The notes under the pieces: model-generated
The model's database searches: none
What the model was told of the DNA's origin: nothing
What the model saw: only the letters and a program-made list of their open reading frames with translations
Source of the DNA: Bifidobacteriaceae bacterium
Lineage (GTDB): Bacteria; Actinomycetota; Actinomycetes; Actinomycetales; WQXJ01
Assembly (NCBI GenBank): GCA_031281585.1
Contig: JAITFE010000012.1
Location: 1 to 46,378, forward strand
Length of the DNA stretch: 46,378 nucleotides
Direction of reading: 5' to 3'
Program-made: the position numbers and the translations under genes
Part shown: positions 1 through 12,227 of the stretch, piece after piece
How positions within the stretch are numbered: the stretch's first letter is position 1
How the letters are laid out: every line of letters starts with the position of its first letter

Positions 1-65
1 CCCCTCGTCCGAATCCCCCGCCGCCCGATGCCGTCCGCCCAGGTCTTGGGAACCGTGGCGGCAGG

Positions 66-890
66 TCAGTTGGCTGGGTCGGGGATGTTGTACGGGAGGC
101 GGCGGACGGCATCGGACAACGACTGGGCACGAGCCGACCGCGCGGGCGCCGAGGCGAGTTCGCGGTTGCGACGCTCGCAGAGGACCGCGGCCAGGTACCG
201 TTCGGGGTGGGTGCCGGGCGGCGGCGGGGGAGCGGTCTGGGCGCCGACCTCGGCGGCCAGGGACGCGCCCAGCTGGTGGCGCGACTGCGGGGACAGCGAA
301 CCGGCTCGCAGCAAGAACTGCCGGGCCCTCAAAGCCAGCCCGTCGCTCAGGGCGCCGATGTCCGCGATCTGGGCCCACGGCGCCAACTCGGGGGGCATGG
401 GCAGGGAAAGCACCTGCATGCGAACCCCTCGGGTGCGCATCGCGTAGGTTCCCGCCAAGAAGTCGCCGATCCGCTTGCCCCGGTCGTTGAACAGCATGGT
501 CAAGAAGGCTGGAATCCCGGAGGTGACCCAAGTCTCGAAGACGGCGGCCAAAGCGCGCGTGAGCGCCTGCCGAAGCCTGATGGGACTGCCGTCGTCTTGG
601 ACAATGCGGATGCCCGTCGCCAACTTGCCGACCGACCGCCCCCGGCTGAGCGTCTCCACGGCGGTGGGGATCACCACGAAGAGGAGCGCCACCCCAATGG
701 AAATGGCGGCGGCCTGGGCGGCCCCGTCCCAAGAGCCAATGCCAAGCAGATCCGCCAGCATGGCCAACAAGAAGCCCCCGGCCACCAGGACGCACAGGTC
801 AAGAAGAAAGCCCAGCAGACGGATGCCGAACGAGGCGGGCCGCAATTCCAGCTTGACGGCCTCGCCGATCACGATCTCATCGCCGCGCAT
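66..890 (-). CDS. RDD family membrane protein
   Basis: This 274-residue protein carries an RDD domain. The N-terminal part has the Arg-led first helix (RPASFGIRLLGFLLDL) and a second membrane segment, followed by the typical amphipathic stretch GKLATGIRIVQDDGSP and a third helix near residues 120-135. The last 120 residues are soluble, Ala/Arg-rich and lack a motif I know. RDD proteins are membrane proteins of poorly defined, probably transport-related, function. It is divergent from the SpoIIM-family gene starting at 996, with 105 bp between them. In many actinobacteria an RDD gene sits beside SpoIIM, DUF58 and MoxR genes, as here. The start is the ATG at 890; no strong ribosome binding site is evident. 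Confidence 0.85.
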   Translation of the reverse strand: MRGDEIVIGEAVKLELRPASFGIRLLGFLLDLCVLVAGGFLLAMLADLLGIGSWDGAAQAAAISIGVALLFVVIPTAVETLSRGRSVGKLATGIRIVQDDGSPIRLRQALTRALAAVFETWVTSGIPAFLTMLFNDRGKRIGDFLAGTYAMRTRGVRMQVLSLPMPPELAPWAQIADIGALSDGLALRARQFLLRAGSLSPQSRHQLGASLAAEVGAQTAPPPPPGTHPERYLAAVLCERRNRELASAPARSARAQSLSDAVRRLPYNIPDPAN

Positions 891-983
891 GGCTGCCTGC
901 CGCTAGGGCTTGGCCCGCCCGCCAAGGCCGACTGCGGGGCCAGCCGCACAGCCAAGATGGGCTAAGGGAGCAGGACACTCCAC

Positions 984-989
984 TAGGGT
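984..989 (+). promoter_or_regulatory. Probable -10 element of a leaderless transcript (SpoIIM gene)
   Basis: TAGGGT lies 6 nt before the GTG at 996 and no Shine-Dalgarno sequence fits in between. Transcription would start at or next to the start codon. The same spacing recurs at eight other genes in the window. Confidence 0.5.
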
Positions 990-995
990 AGCGGC

Positions 996-1967
996 GTGGA
1001 CATTGAGGCGTTCGCCGCAGAGCGGGGGGCTGCGTGGGACCGGCTGCGCGCCCTGGCGGGCGAACGCAGGCTCACGGGCGCCCAGGCCGACGAACTGGTT
1101 TGGCTGTACGAACGGGTCGCCACCGACTTGTCGCAGTTGCGGTCCGAGGCCCCCGACCCGTCCTTGATCTCTGAGCTTTCGGCCCGCCTGGCGGACGCGC
1201 GGGCCAGGATCCTGGGCGCGCATGACACCTCCACCGGCGCCCTGCGCCGGTTCGTCGAGTTGACCATGCCGGAAGCCCTTTACCGCCTACGGTGGTGGGC
1301 GCTCGCCTGCACCGTCCTCAGCGTCGCGGTGGCCGTCGCCGCCGGCGTCTGGGTGGTGGTCCACCCGTCGGCGCTGGCGATCATGGGCACGCCCGAAGAG
1401 CAGGAGGAGTACGTCAACTCGGCCTTCGCCAACTACTACTCCGAATACGCGCACTCCAGCTTCGCCGCGTCGGTGTGGACCAACAACGCCCGGATCGCGG
1501 CGCTGTGCGTGGCGGGCGGCATCACCGGCATCTTCCCGGCGTTTGTGCTGTTCCAGAACGCAGTGTTGGTGGGCGCCACAGGCGGCATGATGGCGACCCA
1601 CGGCGCGGCGGGCGTCTTCTTCAGCCTCATCCTGCCTCACGGACTGCTGGAGCTGACCTGCGTTTTTGTCGCCGGAGCGGTGGGTCTGCGCCTGTTCTGG
1701 TCCTGGGTGGCGCCCGGCCTGAGGACGCGGGCGCAGTCGCTGGCGAACGAGGGCAAGGCGGCCGCTGCGGCTGTGGTGGCTCTCAGCGTGGCCCTGGCCG
1801 TCAGCGGCCTGGTCGAGGGCTTCGTGACGCCGTCCGCGCTGCCCAGCGGGGTCAAGATCGCCATCGGCGCGCTGGTTTTGGCCGCCTTCCTCGCCTACAT
1901 GCTGCTGGCCGGCCGCCGCGCGGCGGCCGTCTTGGCGGCGGAACGCGACTATTCGGCTCCCGTCTAG
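996..1967 (+). CDS. SpoIIM (stage II sporulation protein M) family membrane protein
   Basis: The 323-residue product has a soluble N-terminal helical region of about 90 residues, then several membrane segments (about 97-125, 165-190, 200-240, 255-275, 285-310). The pattern fits the SpoIIM/DUF95 family, including the polar-aromatic stretch between the first and second helices (NSAFANYYSEYAHSSF). In non-sporulating actinobacteria the family is common and its role is unknown, so the name should not be read as evidence of sporulation. The start is GTG 996, chosen because it follows a -10-like hexamer at leaderless spacing. Its 3' end overlaps the convergent DUF58 gene by 4 bp. Confidence 0.85.
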   Translation: MDIEAFAAERGAAWDRLRALAGERRLTGAQADELVWLYERVATDLSQLRSEAPDPSLISELSARLADARARILGAHDTSTGALRRFVELTMPEALYRLRWWALACTVLSVAVAVAAGVWVVVHPSALAIMGTPEEQEEYVNSAFANYYSEYAHSSFAASVWTNNARIAALCVAGGITGIFPAFVLFQNAVLVGATGGMMATHGAAGVFFSLILPHGLLELTCVFVAGAVGLRLFWSWVAPGLRTRAQSLANEGKAAAAAVVALSVALAVSGLVEGFVTPSALPSGVKIAIGALVLAAFLAYMLLAGRRAAAVLAAERDYSAPV

Positions 1968-3256
1968 AGCCGGCCGGCCGCCTTCAGCGCCAGGTAGCGG
2001 TCAGCCACGGCGGGGGCCAGTGCCTCCGGCAAACCGGCCACCAACTGCGCGCCCACCGCCCGCAACCGGGTCTCCATGGCCCCGACCGCCAACTCCCTCC
2101 GTTCGGCGGCGGCCGCGTCGAACACCGCGTCCACGTCCTGACGGCCCGCGAGCATTTCGGCCGTCTGCGGGTCCCGAACCGTGGCGATCATCACCACGTG
2201 GCGGCGCAGCAGCGTGTCCAAGACGGGCGTGAGGCCCACCTCGACCAGCGCCGGGTCGGTGCTGGTGATGAGCACCACCAATGCGCGCTGGCGGACCCGG
2301 GCGCGAATCTGCCCGGCGATCAGCGTCCAGTTCGCCTCCACCAGCGCGGGTTCCACCAGGGCGAGTTGGTTGGCCAGTTCGGCCAACGCGGCCGAGCCGA
2401 CAGCGGGCGCCATCCGCCCGCGCACCACCCTGTCCGCCGCCAGCAACTCAACCCGGTCGCCGCCGGCCGCCGCCAAGGCGCCCAGCAGCAGTGCCGCCTC
2501 GATCCCCGCGTCCAGCCTGGTCTGGTCGCCAACCCGCCCGGCCGCCCATCGGGAGGTGTCCAGGAAGATCAGCACCCGCCGGTCCCGTTCCGGCCGCCAC
2601 GTGCGCACCATGACGTGCTCCGCGCGCGCTGTGGCGCGCCAGTCGATCGACCGCACGTCGTCCCCCAGGGCGTAGTCCCGCAGCGAGTCGAACTCGGTGC
2701 CCTCGCCCCGCACCTGCGAGGCCGCCCGCCCGTCCAGGTCCCGCAGCCGGGCCAGACGCGACGGCAGGTGGCGCCGCGACCGGAACTCGGGCAGCACCCG
2801 CACCCGCCCCGGCACCGCCACCGACCGCTGCCGCCCGGCCAGTCCCAACGGCCCAAAGCTGCGCGTCGTCACCCGGTCGGCTTCGAAGTCGCCCCGCCGC
2901 CGTGGCCGCAAGACCACGTCCATGCGCCGAGCCTCGCCCGCCGGCACCGCCAGGTCCTGGATCTCCCGTTCCGCCCCCGCCGATGCCGTCCACGCGTCCC
3001 GCACTTTCAGCCGCGCCTTCCGCCCGCTTGAGTTGGCCACCGTCAGGGTCGAGGTGGCCATCTCCGTCAAGCGGACCGCGCCGATCGGCTCGCGCGTGAC
3101 ACGCAACGCCTTGGGACTGGCGGCCAACGCCAGGTCGGCCAACGCCAGCGCGACCACCATAGCCGTCCACGCCAGCACCAGGACGGGCGCGGGCGCGAGC
3201 ACGAGCGGGACAACGCCCAAAGCGAGCGCCGCGGGAAACCGCCAGGTGACCGCCAT
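1964..3256 (-). CDS. DUF58 domain-containing protein
   Basis: This 430-residue protein begins with two hydrophobic segments (about residues 7-40), then a beta-rich region, then the DUF58 signature [14 protein letters not shown] near residues 198-211. A von Willebrand A-like segment with a MIDAS-type LDTSRW follows near residue 232. DUF58 proteins are nearly always encoded next to MoxR AAA+ ATPases and are thought to be their membrane-anchored partners. Here the MoxR gene is 5 bp upstream in the same operon. It is the last gene of the minus-strand operon that starts at 7209 and converges on the SpoIIM-family gene. Confidence 0.9.
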   Translation of the reverse strand: MAVTWRFPAALALGVVPLVLAPAPVLVLAWTAMVVALALADLALAASPKALRVTREPIGAVRLTEMATSTLTVANSSGRKARLKVRDAWTASAGAEREIQDLAVPAGEARRMDVVLRPRRRGDFEADRVTTRSFGPLGLAGRQRSVAVPGRVRVLPEFRSRRHLPSRLARLRDLDGRAASQVRGEGTEFDSLRDYALGDDVRSIDWRATARAEHVMVRTWRPERDRRVLIFLDTSRWAAGRVGDQTRLDAGIEAALLLGALAAAGGDRVELLAADRVVRGRMAPAVGSAALAELANQLALVEPALVEANWTLIAGQIRARVRQRALVVLITSTDPALVEVGLTPVLDTLLRRHVVMIATVRDPQTAEMLAGRQDVDAVFDAAAAERRELAVGAMETRLRAVGAQLVAGLPEALAPAVADRYLALKAAGRL

Positions 3257-3261
3257 GCCGG

Positions 3262-4274
<1,013 letters not shown>

Positions 4275-4278
<4 letters not shown>

Positions 4279-5351
4279 GGCGAGAGCACCTCTTTCTCCA
4301 ATTGGTCCAAGTCCCGAGCCAAGGCGGCCAGTTGGCCGGCGGAAACCGGCGCGGGACCGTACAACAACTCGCGCACGTTCGCCTCGGGGCGGCTGGTGGC
4401 CTGCGCTATGCCGGCCACCAGCGTAGCGGGCTCGCTGCTCCAGCCCAGACCCAGAGCGGCGCCGGCGCGGGTGGCGGCGCCGGCCCGCAGCGCGGCTGCG
4501 GCGTGGCCCACCGCTTGGCTGCGCCGGTAGAGGCGTCCCAGGCCCACCGTCACCTCCGAGGCGGGCACCGTCACAGGCAGTTCGTCCGGCACGATCCGTC
4601 CCATGCGACGGCCGCGCCAAAGCGCGGCCCCGGCCGCGGCGATCACCAGTTGCAGCGTCGCCAGCTCCGCCCACGGCGGGAGCAAGCCCCACATGCCGGT
4701 CGGGGTTCCGGAGTCGTCTTCCCACCCGGCCACGTTCCAAACCAGGCGGCGGTGCCCGCCCAGGGCGCGCAAGGCGGTCGCCGCCCGGTCCCCGTCGGTG
4801 ATGCCGCCGTTGGTGAACACCTCGGCGTCCTCGTAAACCCTCAAGCGCTCCTCAGGGATGCTCGACTCCAGGTATTCGCGCAGATACGGGTCGGGTTCTA
4901 TAAGGACCACGTCGCATTCCGCGGTCGCGTACAACTCCTGTTGGGTGTCGCTGACCTCCGCCGAGCCGGCGATCGCCAACGTGGTGTCGCCAAAGGACTG
5001 CGCCACCGCCTCAGCGGTCGAGGGGGCCGCGATCACCGTGACGCCGTTCCGGCCGAGCACCTGGGCGACGGCCCTGGCCCCGTCCGGCGCCGGGTTGCCC
5101 ACGCTCAGCCAGGTGTCATCCGTGGGGACCGTCAACAGCGCCGTCATGGTCAGCGCCAGTCCCAACGGGATGCCCAGGCCGAGGATCCAGGCGACGGCGG
5201 CGCGCCCCTTGCGGGGCCGGCCGGGATGGCGGCGGGCCCCCGGCGGCACGGGGAAACCGTTTGGGCCGGGTACTGCGCCCGCCGCCGGGGACGGAGGCGC
5301 GGCGAACGGGTCGGTGGCGTACGGATTGGCCGGCGCGGGCGAACCGGTCAC
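4275..5351 (-). CDS. DUF4350 domain-containing membrane protein
   Basis: This 358-residue protein has a Pro/Ala-rich N-terminus (about 45 residues), one membrane helix (about 53-72), an extracytoplasmic DUF4350-like domain (about 75-215), a second helix near 225-243, and a cytoplasmic Ala/Arg-rich tail. It begins at a GTG that overlaps the DUF4129 stop (GTGA) and its own stop overlaps the MoxR start, so translation is probably coupled along the operon. DUF4350 genes are regular companions of MoxR-DUF58-DUF4129 sets. Its biochemical role is unknown. Confidence 0.85.
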
Positions 5352-5980
5352 GCCGCCACGACCTCGGCCAGCGGCTTGGCGGCGTCCGCCTGCGCGTCCA
5401 GATCGACGAAGAACTGGTACACGCGCTCGTCGCCGCGGGCGTTCCCGTAGGCGATCGCGTCGAACTGGTCGGCCGCGCTCCCCAAAGAGGCGGCCAAGGC
5501 TGGGAGGAGGCGAGCGGCATCGGCGGCCAACTCGTCGGCGGTGCGTCCCGGCCGGCGGTCCAAGATGACCCGGTCCTCCAAACGGCGGGCCATCGCCTGG
5601 AAGGCGAGAATCGAAGCCGCGCGCCAGTCGCCGGCGGCGGCCCGCTCACGGGCGGCGGCCCGCAACTCCTGGGCGCTGCGCTGTTCTTCGCCCAAGACCG
5701 GACCGGGGGCACGGGCGGCGATCCGGCGGCGCATCGGCCCGGCCACCCGCCACGCGATCAGCACGATCACCGCCACCGCGGCCAGCCCGACGGCGAACGC
5801 CTGCCACGGCGGGAGCGCCCCGAAACCCGGCATTTGGTCGAACAACCCCTGGACCCAATCTATGAGCCGTTCCAGCAGCGAGGGCTGACGGTGGTAGATG
5901 TTCTTGGACAACTCGTCCTCCAGCCAGCGCCGGGCCTCGGATGGGTCCGGGTCGAGGGGCGGGACCGCGAACAGCCTCAT
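5348..5980 (-). CDS. DUF4129 domain-containing membrane protein
   Basis: The product is 210 residues. It starts with a short segment ending in EARRWLEDELSKNIY, has one membrane helix (about residues 62-80), and then a cytoplasmic DUF4129 domain of helices containing AARERAAAGDWRAASILAFQAMARRLEDR. This is typical of DUF4129 (protein-glutaminase-like C-terminal domain of MoxR-associated proteins). It overlaps both neighbours by 4 bp. Function unknown, probably part of the membrane assembly served by the MoxR ATPase. Confidence 0.85.
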   Translation of the reverse strand: MRLFAVPPLDPDPSEARRWLEDELSKNIYHRQPSLLERLIDWVQGLFDQMPGFGALPPWQAFAVGLAAVAVIVLIAWRVAGPMRRRIAARAPGPVLGEEQRSAQELRAAARERAAAGDWRAASILAFQAMARRLEDRVILDRRPGRTADELAADAARLLPALAASLGSAADQFDAIAYGNARGDERVYQFFVDLDAQADAAKPLAEVVAA

Positions 5981-7209
5981 TGGGGCGGTTCCTCGGCGGC
6001 GCGCATCAGCGCCAGGTCCAGGCCCTCGGTGCGAATCCGGGCGTCAATGTAAAGCAGCGCCACAACGGAGGCGGTGAAAGGAGTGGTGATCAGCCCGGAC
6101 AGGGCGGTCGCCAGCGCCAAGATCACCGCGGACAGCGCCGGGTTGTCCATTGCGAAGAAGACCGAGATGAAGGACGCGGGCGTGGCGAGAATCCCGGAGA
6201 TGACCCCCACAATCAGGGAGGCGAGCAGGTAGATGCCAAGGCTCCGCCAGAACCGACCGCGCGTGAGTCGCCAGCCACGTTTCAGCGACGCGATGACGCC
6301 TTGCCCCTCCAGCACCAGCGTGGCGGGCGCGAGCAGGGTCCGGATGGCGATCCAGCCGACAGCGGCCACCATGCCCAGCCCGCCAAAGAAGATGAGGAGG
6401 AGTCCCACCGGTCCCATGGCGTCTTCGGCGATCGCGACCCCGGCCCCGACAATCATCGCGATCGGAATGATCATCGCCCCGAGCATCATCAACGCGATCA
6501 GCAAGGTCAGCCCGATCAGCCTGGGCACCCGCCCGCCAATCGCCCGCCAGGCCGAGGCGATGGTCACCTTCCGGCCGATCGCGCCTTGGGCCACGGCCTG
6601 GGTCAGCATGCCGCTCAGGATGGTGGTCCCCAGGAAGCTCACAATGTAGCCGATCCCGCTGCCGAGCACCGCGTTGAGCTCGTACGCGAAGGCGTTGCCG
6701 TAGCCGCTGGTCGGCGCCATCGACACGAAATAGGTCGGCACCGCCTGCGCGGCGGCCGCGATGATCACCACCACGGCGGTCAGGCCAAACATGACCGAGG
6801 GGGCGAACCGGATGGAGCGGAACGCGCCGTCGAAGATGTCGGCCAGGCGCAGCGGCCGCAGCGGAATGGTGCCGGGTCGGCTCACAAATGGGGCAGGCGC
6901 GCCATAGGGCGGCGGCGCGAACGGCGGCTGCCCGTACTGCGGGGCCCCATATTGCGGCGGGCCGTATTGGGGTTGCCCGTACTGCGGTTGCCCGAATTGG
7001 GGCGCCCCATACTGAGGCGGCCCGTACTGCGGGGCCCCATATTGCGGTTGCCCGTACTGCGGCTGGGTGTATTGGGGCTGGGCGTACTGAGGCGCGTCGT
7101 ACTGAGGCTGCGCGGCGGGCGGCGGATACGGCGTGGGCGGAGGATCGCCAAAAGTGCCGAACGGCCCTTGCTGATAGGGCCCTTGCTGCGGGTTGCTCGG
7201 TTCGCTCAT
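5977..7209 (-). CDS. Polytopic membrane protein with Pro/Gln/Tyr-rich N-terminal repeats (glycerophosphodiester phosphodiesterase membrane-domain type)
   Basis: This 410-residue protein starts with a disordered region of about 105 residues made of five-residue units of the form PQYG-(Q/A/P). A polytopic membrane region with about six helices follows. The stretch PLRLADIFDGAFRSIRFAPSVMF is typical of the membrane domain also seen fused to glycerophosphoryl diester phosphodiesterases. There is no catalytic phosphodiesterase domain, so the name describes only the membrane part. It is the first gene of the operon down to DUF58. The ATG at 7209 is preceded by GGAG at moderate distance; the longer in-frame extension to 7704 lies inside tsaC on the other strand and is not believed. 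Confidence 0.75.
   Translation of the reverse strand: MSEPSNPQQGPYQQGPFGTFGDPPPTPYPPPAAQPQYDAPQYAQPQYTQPQYGQPQYGAPQYGPPQYGAPQFGQPQYGQPQYGPPQYGAPQYGQPPFAPPPYGAPAPFVSRPGTIPLRPLRLADIFDGAFRSIRFAPSVMFGLTAVVVIIAAAAQAVPTYFVSMAPTSGYGNAFAYELNAVLGSGIGYIVSFLGTTILSGMLTQAVAQGAIGRKVTIASAWRAIGGRVPRLIGLTLLIALMMLGAMIIPIAMIVGAGVAIAEDAMGPVGLLLIFFGGLGMVAAVGWIAIRTLLAPATLVLEGQGVIASLKRGWRLTRGRFWRSLGIYLLASLIVGVISGILATPASFISVFFAMDNPALSAVILALATALSGLITTPFTASVVALLYIDARIRTEGLDLALMRAAEEPPQ
6919..7110 (-). repeat. Tandem 15-bp repeat encoding PQYG-type units
   Basis: About twelve imperfect 15-bp units inside the membrane-protein gene encode PQY followed by G, A, T or D and a spacer residue. The units differ at third and second positions, so they are not a very recent expansion. 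The tract could vary in length between strains. Confidence 0.75.
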
Positions 7210-7322
7210 GTTTCCAAACTCCGGTGCCGGTGTCTGGACCCACCATAGCCGCCGCGACCGCTCCCAAGCACCCGCCGGGGCAGGTACACGGCTTCGACGA
7301 GGAGTCCCGAAGGGCCAGGCCG

Positions 7323-7328
7323 TAGAAT
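7323..7328 (+). promoter_or_regulatory. Probable -10 element of a leaderless transcript (tsaC)
   Basis: TAGAAT is a good -10 hexamer and ends 7 nt before the ATG at 7336. There is no Shine-Dalgarno sequence between them, so the mRNA probably starts at the start codon. Confidence 0.55.
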
Positions 7329-7335
7329 CACCTCG

Positions 7336-7977
7336 ATGCTTGTTACCTCGACCGATACCCCCGCGACCGGAGACTTGAGCGATGCCGCCGCCGCCGTCGC
7401 GCGGGGCGAGTTGATCGTGATCCCGACGGACACGGTCTACGGTCTTGGGGCCAATCCCTTTGACGCGGCCGCGACGGCCCGTTTGTTCGCGGCCAAGGCG
7501 CGGCCCACGGACATGCCGCTGCCCGTGCTGGTGGCGGACCTGGCGGCGGCGCGGACCCTGGCGGCCGAGTGGCCGCAAGCCGCCGAGCGCCTCGCCCAGG
7601 CTTTCTGGCCGGGTCCCCTGACCATCATCGTGGCGGCCGCGCCGTCGGCCGGCCTGCGGCTGGGCGGGTCCGGCCGGACCGTCGGCCTGCGCCAACCGGA
7701 CCACCCGACCGCGTTGGCGTTGCTCAAAGCGACGGGCCCGCTCGCGGTCACCTCGGCGAACCGCTCGGGGGAGCCCCCGGCCACCACCGCCGCCGATGCC
7801 GTGCGTCAGCTTGGCCCCGCAGTCGCCGTCTGCGTTGACGCCGGCCGGGCGCCGGGAGAAGTCCCGTCAACGGTCGTGGACCTGAGCGGTCCGGAGCCGC
7901 TGGTGCTGCGGGAAGGCGGGATCGGGCAAGCCGAATTGCGCGGGGCGCTGGGCGGCCGGGCTGGGCGGCCGGCGTGA
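7336..7977 (+). CDS. tsaC: L-threonylcarbamoyladenylate synthase (Sua5/YciO/YrdC)
   Basis: This 213-residue protein makes threonylcarbamoyl-AMP from threonine, bicarbonate and ATP for the t6A37 modification of ANN-reading tRNAs. The YrdC-fold marks are present: GELIVIPTDTVYGLGANP near the N-terminus, the KARPTDMPLPVLV segment, FWPGPLTIIV, and the late LAVTSANRSGEPP motif. The length matches the short TsaC/YrdC form without the Sua5 C-terminal domain. It is followed with a 4-bp GTGA overlap by the WecA-like gene, a common actinobacterial order leading to the atp operon. Confidence 0.95.
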   Translation: MLVTSTDTPATGDLSDAAAAVARGELIVIPTDTVYGLGANPFDAAATARLFAAKARPTDMPLPVLVADLAAARTLAAEWPQAAERLAQAFWPGPLTIIVAAAPSAGLRLGGSGRTVGLRQPDHPTALALLKATGPLAVTSANRSGEPPATTAADAVRQLGPAVAVCVDAGRAPGEVPSTVVDLSGPEPLVLREGGIGQAELRGALGGRAGRPA

Positions 7978-9143
7978 GGACCTACCTGATTCTGGCCGGG
8001 ATCGCGGCGGTGGTGACGGCTTTAATGGTGCCGTTGGTGCGGCGCCTGGCGTTGGCCACGCGCGCGGTCACGCCTGTGCGCGCGCGAGACATCCACACGG
8101 TCCCAACGCCTCGGCTGGGCGGCTTGGCCATGCTGGTCGGCATAGCCGTGGGCCTGGCCACAGCCTCGCAGGTGCCGTTCTTGGGCCCGGTTTTCACGGA
8201 CTCCGCGCCCTGGGGGGTGGTCGCGGCCGCGGCTTGCGTGTGCCTGCTGGGGGCGCTTGACGACTGGTTTGAACTGTCCTGGCCCACTAAACTGGCGGGC
8301 CAGGTGCTGGCGGCCGGGTTCTTGGCCTGGCAGGGCGTGCAGTTGATCACACTGCCGGTGGCGGGTCTGACGATCGTCTCTTTTCGGGTCAGCTTGGTGG
8401 TCACCATCATCGTGGTGGTCGCCACCATCAACGCGATCAATTTCGTGGACGGGTTGGACGGCCTGGCGGCGGGCATGGTGGCGATCGGCGGCGGCGCCTT
8501 CTTCATCTACTCCTACCTGTTGTCCCGCCAGTCCGGCGCGGCCAACTACGCGACTCTGGCGGCTCTGATCCTGGCCTTGACCGTGGGGGCCTGCATCGGC
8601 TTTTTGCCCCACAACCTCAACCCGGCCCGGATTTTCATGGGCGATTCGGGCTCAATGCTGTTGGGCCTGCTTTTCGCCGCCGCCACGATCTCCGTGACGG
8701 GCCAGATCGACCCCGGGGCGGCCAAGGTCACCCAGGGGCAGGCCCTTGGCGCGTTCGTGCCGATCGTCCTGCCGTTCGCGGTGCTGGCCCTGCCGCTGCT
8801 GGACATGCTGATGGCGGTGGCGCGGCGCATGCGGGCGGGCCAGTCACCCTTTAAGGCGGACCGCATGCACCTGCATCACCGTCTGCTTCGCTTGGGGCAC
8901 ACCCAACGCCGCGCCGTCGCGATCATGTACGTGTGGACGGCGGTCTTGGCCTTCGGCACGGCGGGGCTGGCCGTCTTCCACACCCGCCAGCTGGCGGTCT
9001 TCCTGGCCGTGGGCGTGATCTTGGCCCTTGTTCTGACCTTGGCGCCGCACCGGCGGCGGCGTCCCGCGCACAAGGCGTCCGGACCGTCGGCGCCTCGCCC
9101 CGAACCCACTTTGGAGGAGAATCCCGATGAACGCAGCGAATGA
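7974..9143 (+). CDS. wecA: WecA/MraY-family undecaprenyl-phosphate sugar-1-phosphate transferase
   Basis: A 389-residue polytopic membrane protein with about ten helices. It carries the family's cytoplasmic motifs: LGALDDWFELSWPTK (Asp-Asp pair), NAINFVDGLDGLAAG, GDSGSMLLGLLF, and the HLHHRLLRLGHTQR motif that separates the WecA-type branch from MraY. It should transfer a HexNAc-1-phosphate from a UDP-sugar to a polyprenyl phosphate, the first step of envelope glycan assembly. In actinobacteria this enzyme typically lies just upstream of atpI/atpB. The start is a GTG overlapping the tsaC stop. The exact sugar cannot be told from sequence. Confidence 0.9.
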   Translation: MRTYLILAGIAAVVTALMVPLVRRLALATRAVTPVRARDIHTVPTPRLGGLAMLVGIAVGLATASQVPFLGPVFTDSAPWGVVAAAACVCLLGALDDWFELSWPTKLAGQVLAAGFLAWQGVQLITLPVAGLTIVSFRVSLVVTIIVVVATINAINFVDGLDGLAAGMVAIGGGAFFIYSYLLSRQSGAANYATLAALILALTVGACIGFLPHNLNPARIFMGDSGSMLLGLLFAAATISVTGQIDPGAAKVTQGQALGAFVPIVLPFAVLALPLLDMLMAVARRMRAGQSPFKADRMHLHHRLLRLGHTQRRAVAIMYVWTAVLAFGTAGLAVFHTRQLAVFLAVGVILALVLTLAPHRRRRPAHKASGPSAPRPEPTLEENPDERSE

Positions 9144-9606
9144 CCCCAAGACGAACCCCGTTCCGGAGGAGCCCGGCGGCGCGAACCCGGTCGGCTCCGG
9201 CGGGATCGACTATGGCCGCGTCGGGGTGCAACTGGGCGTTCTGGCGGCCGTGCTGGCGGTGGGCGGCGGCGTTCTGGGCTACCTGCTGGCGGGAGGCAAA
9301 GGCCTGTGGGGCGCGCTCATGGGGGCCGTCATCGTCGGGGCGTTCTTTGGCGCCTCGGCGGTGGTGATGCACCTGTCGAAGACCGCCGAGTCGAAGGCGC
9401 GGAACCTACTGATCGCCTGGTTCGCCAAGCTGGTGGGCCTGTTCGTCATCATGTTGGCGCTCAATCAGGCGACCTTTATCAGCCGCCCGGCGCTGGGAAT
9501 CACCATTCTGGTGGGCGTCATAGGGTCGTTGGTCCTAGAAGGTCGCGTGGTTTGGAGTGCACGCATTACCCCCGGACCGGGCCAAACGCCCGGCCAGCGC
9601 CCCTGA
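9127..9606 (+). CDS. atpI: AtpI-like membrane protein upstream of the ATP synthase operon
   Basis: The 159-residue product has a hydrophilic N-terminus of about 35 residues and four hydrophobic segments (about 38-58, 62-82, 98-115, 120-138). Position and topology match the poorly conserved ATP synthase protein I. Members have been linked to c-ring assembly or ion uptake in other bacteria, but the actinobacterial ones are little studied. The start at ATG 9127 is supported by GGAGGA at 9114-9119; it overlaps the end of the WecA-like gene by 17 bp. Confidence 0.7.
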   Translation: MNAANDPKTNPVPEEPGGANPVGSGGIDYGRVGVQLGVLAAVLAVGGGVLGYLLAGGKGLWGALMGAVIVGAFFGASAVVMHLSKTAESKARNLLIAWFAKLVGLFVIMLALNQATFISRPALGITILVGVIGSLVLEGRVVWSARITPGPGQTPGQRP

Positions 9607-9728
9607 CCAGACGGCCGTTGGTCCCAATTGTGGTAGGTTTGTGACGGCCCACTGACCATTCACCTGCTCCGGCAGGCCATAGCCGTTCGGCGAAGAAGCG
9701 ACTATGGAAGAGACCCCTTCTAGGAGTC

Positions 9729-12199
<2,471 letters not shown>

Positions 12200-12227
12200 C
12201 CCGACAAGATTTCGAAGGAAAGAGAAC

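Noticed and set aside
1292-3031. A 579-codon plus-strand frame
   Set aside because: It crosses the SpoIIM-family gene out of frame and then lies opposite DUF58. Low-complexity Arg/Gly/Pro composition.
6919-7110. Possible CRISPR array
   Set aside because: The repeats are 15 bp, contiguous, without spacers, and encode a Pro/Gln/Tyr protein segment in frame.
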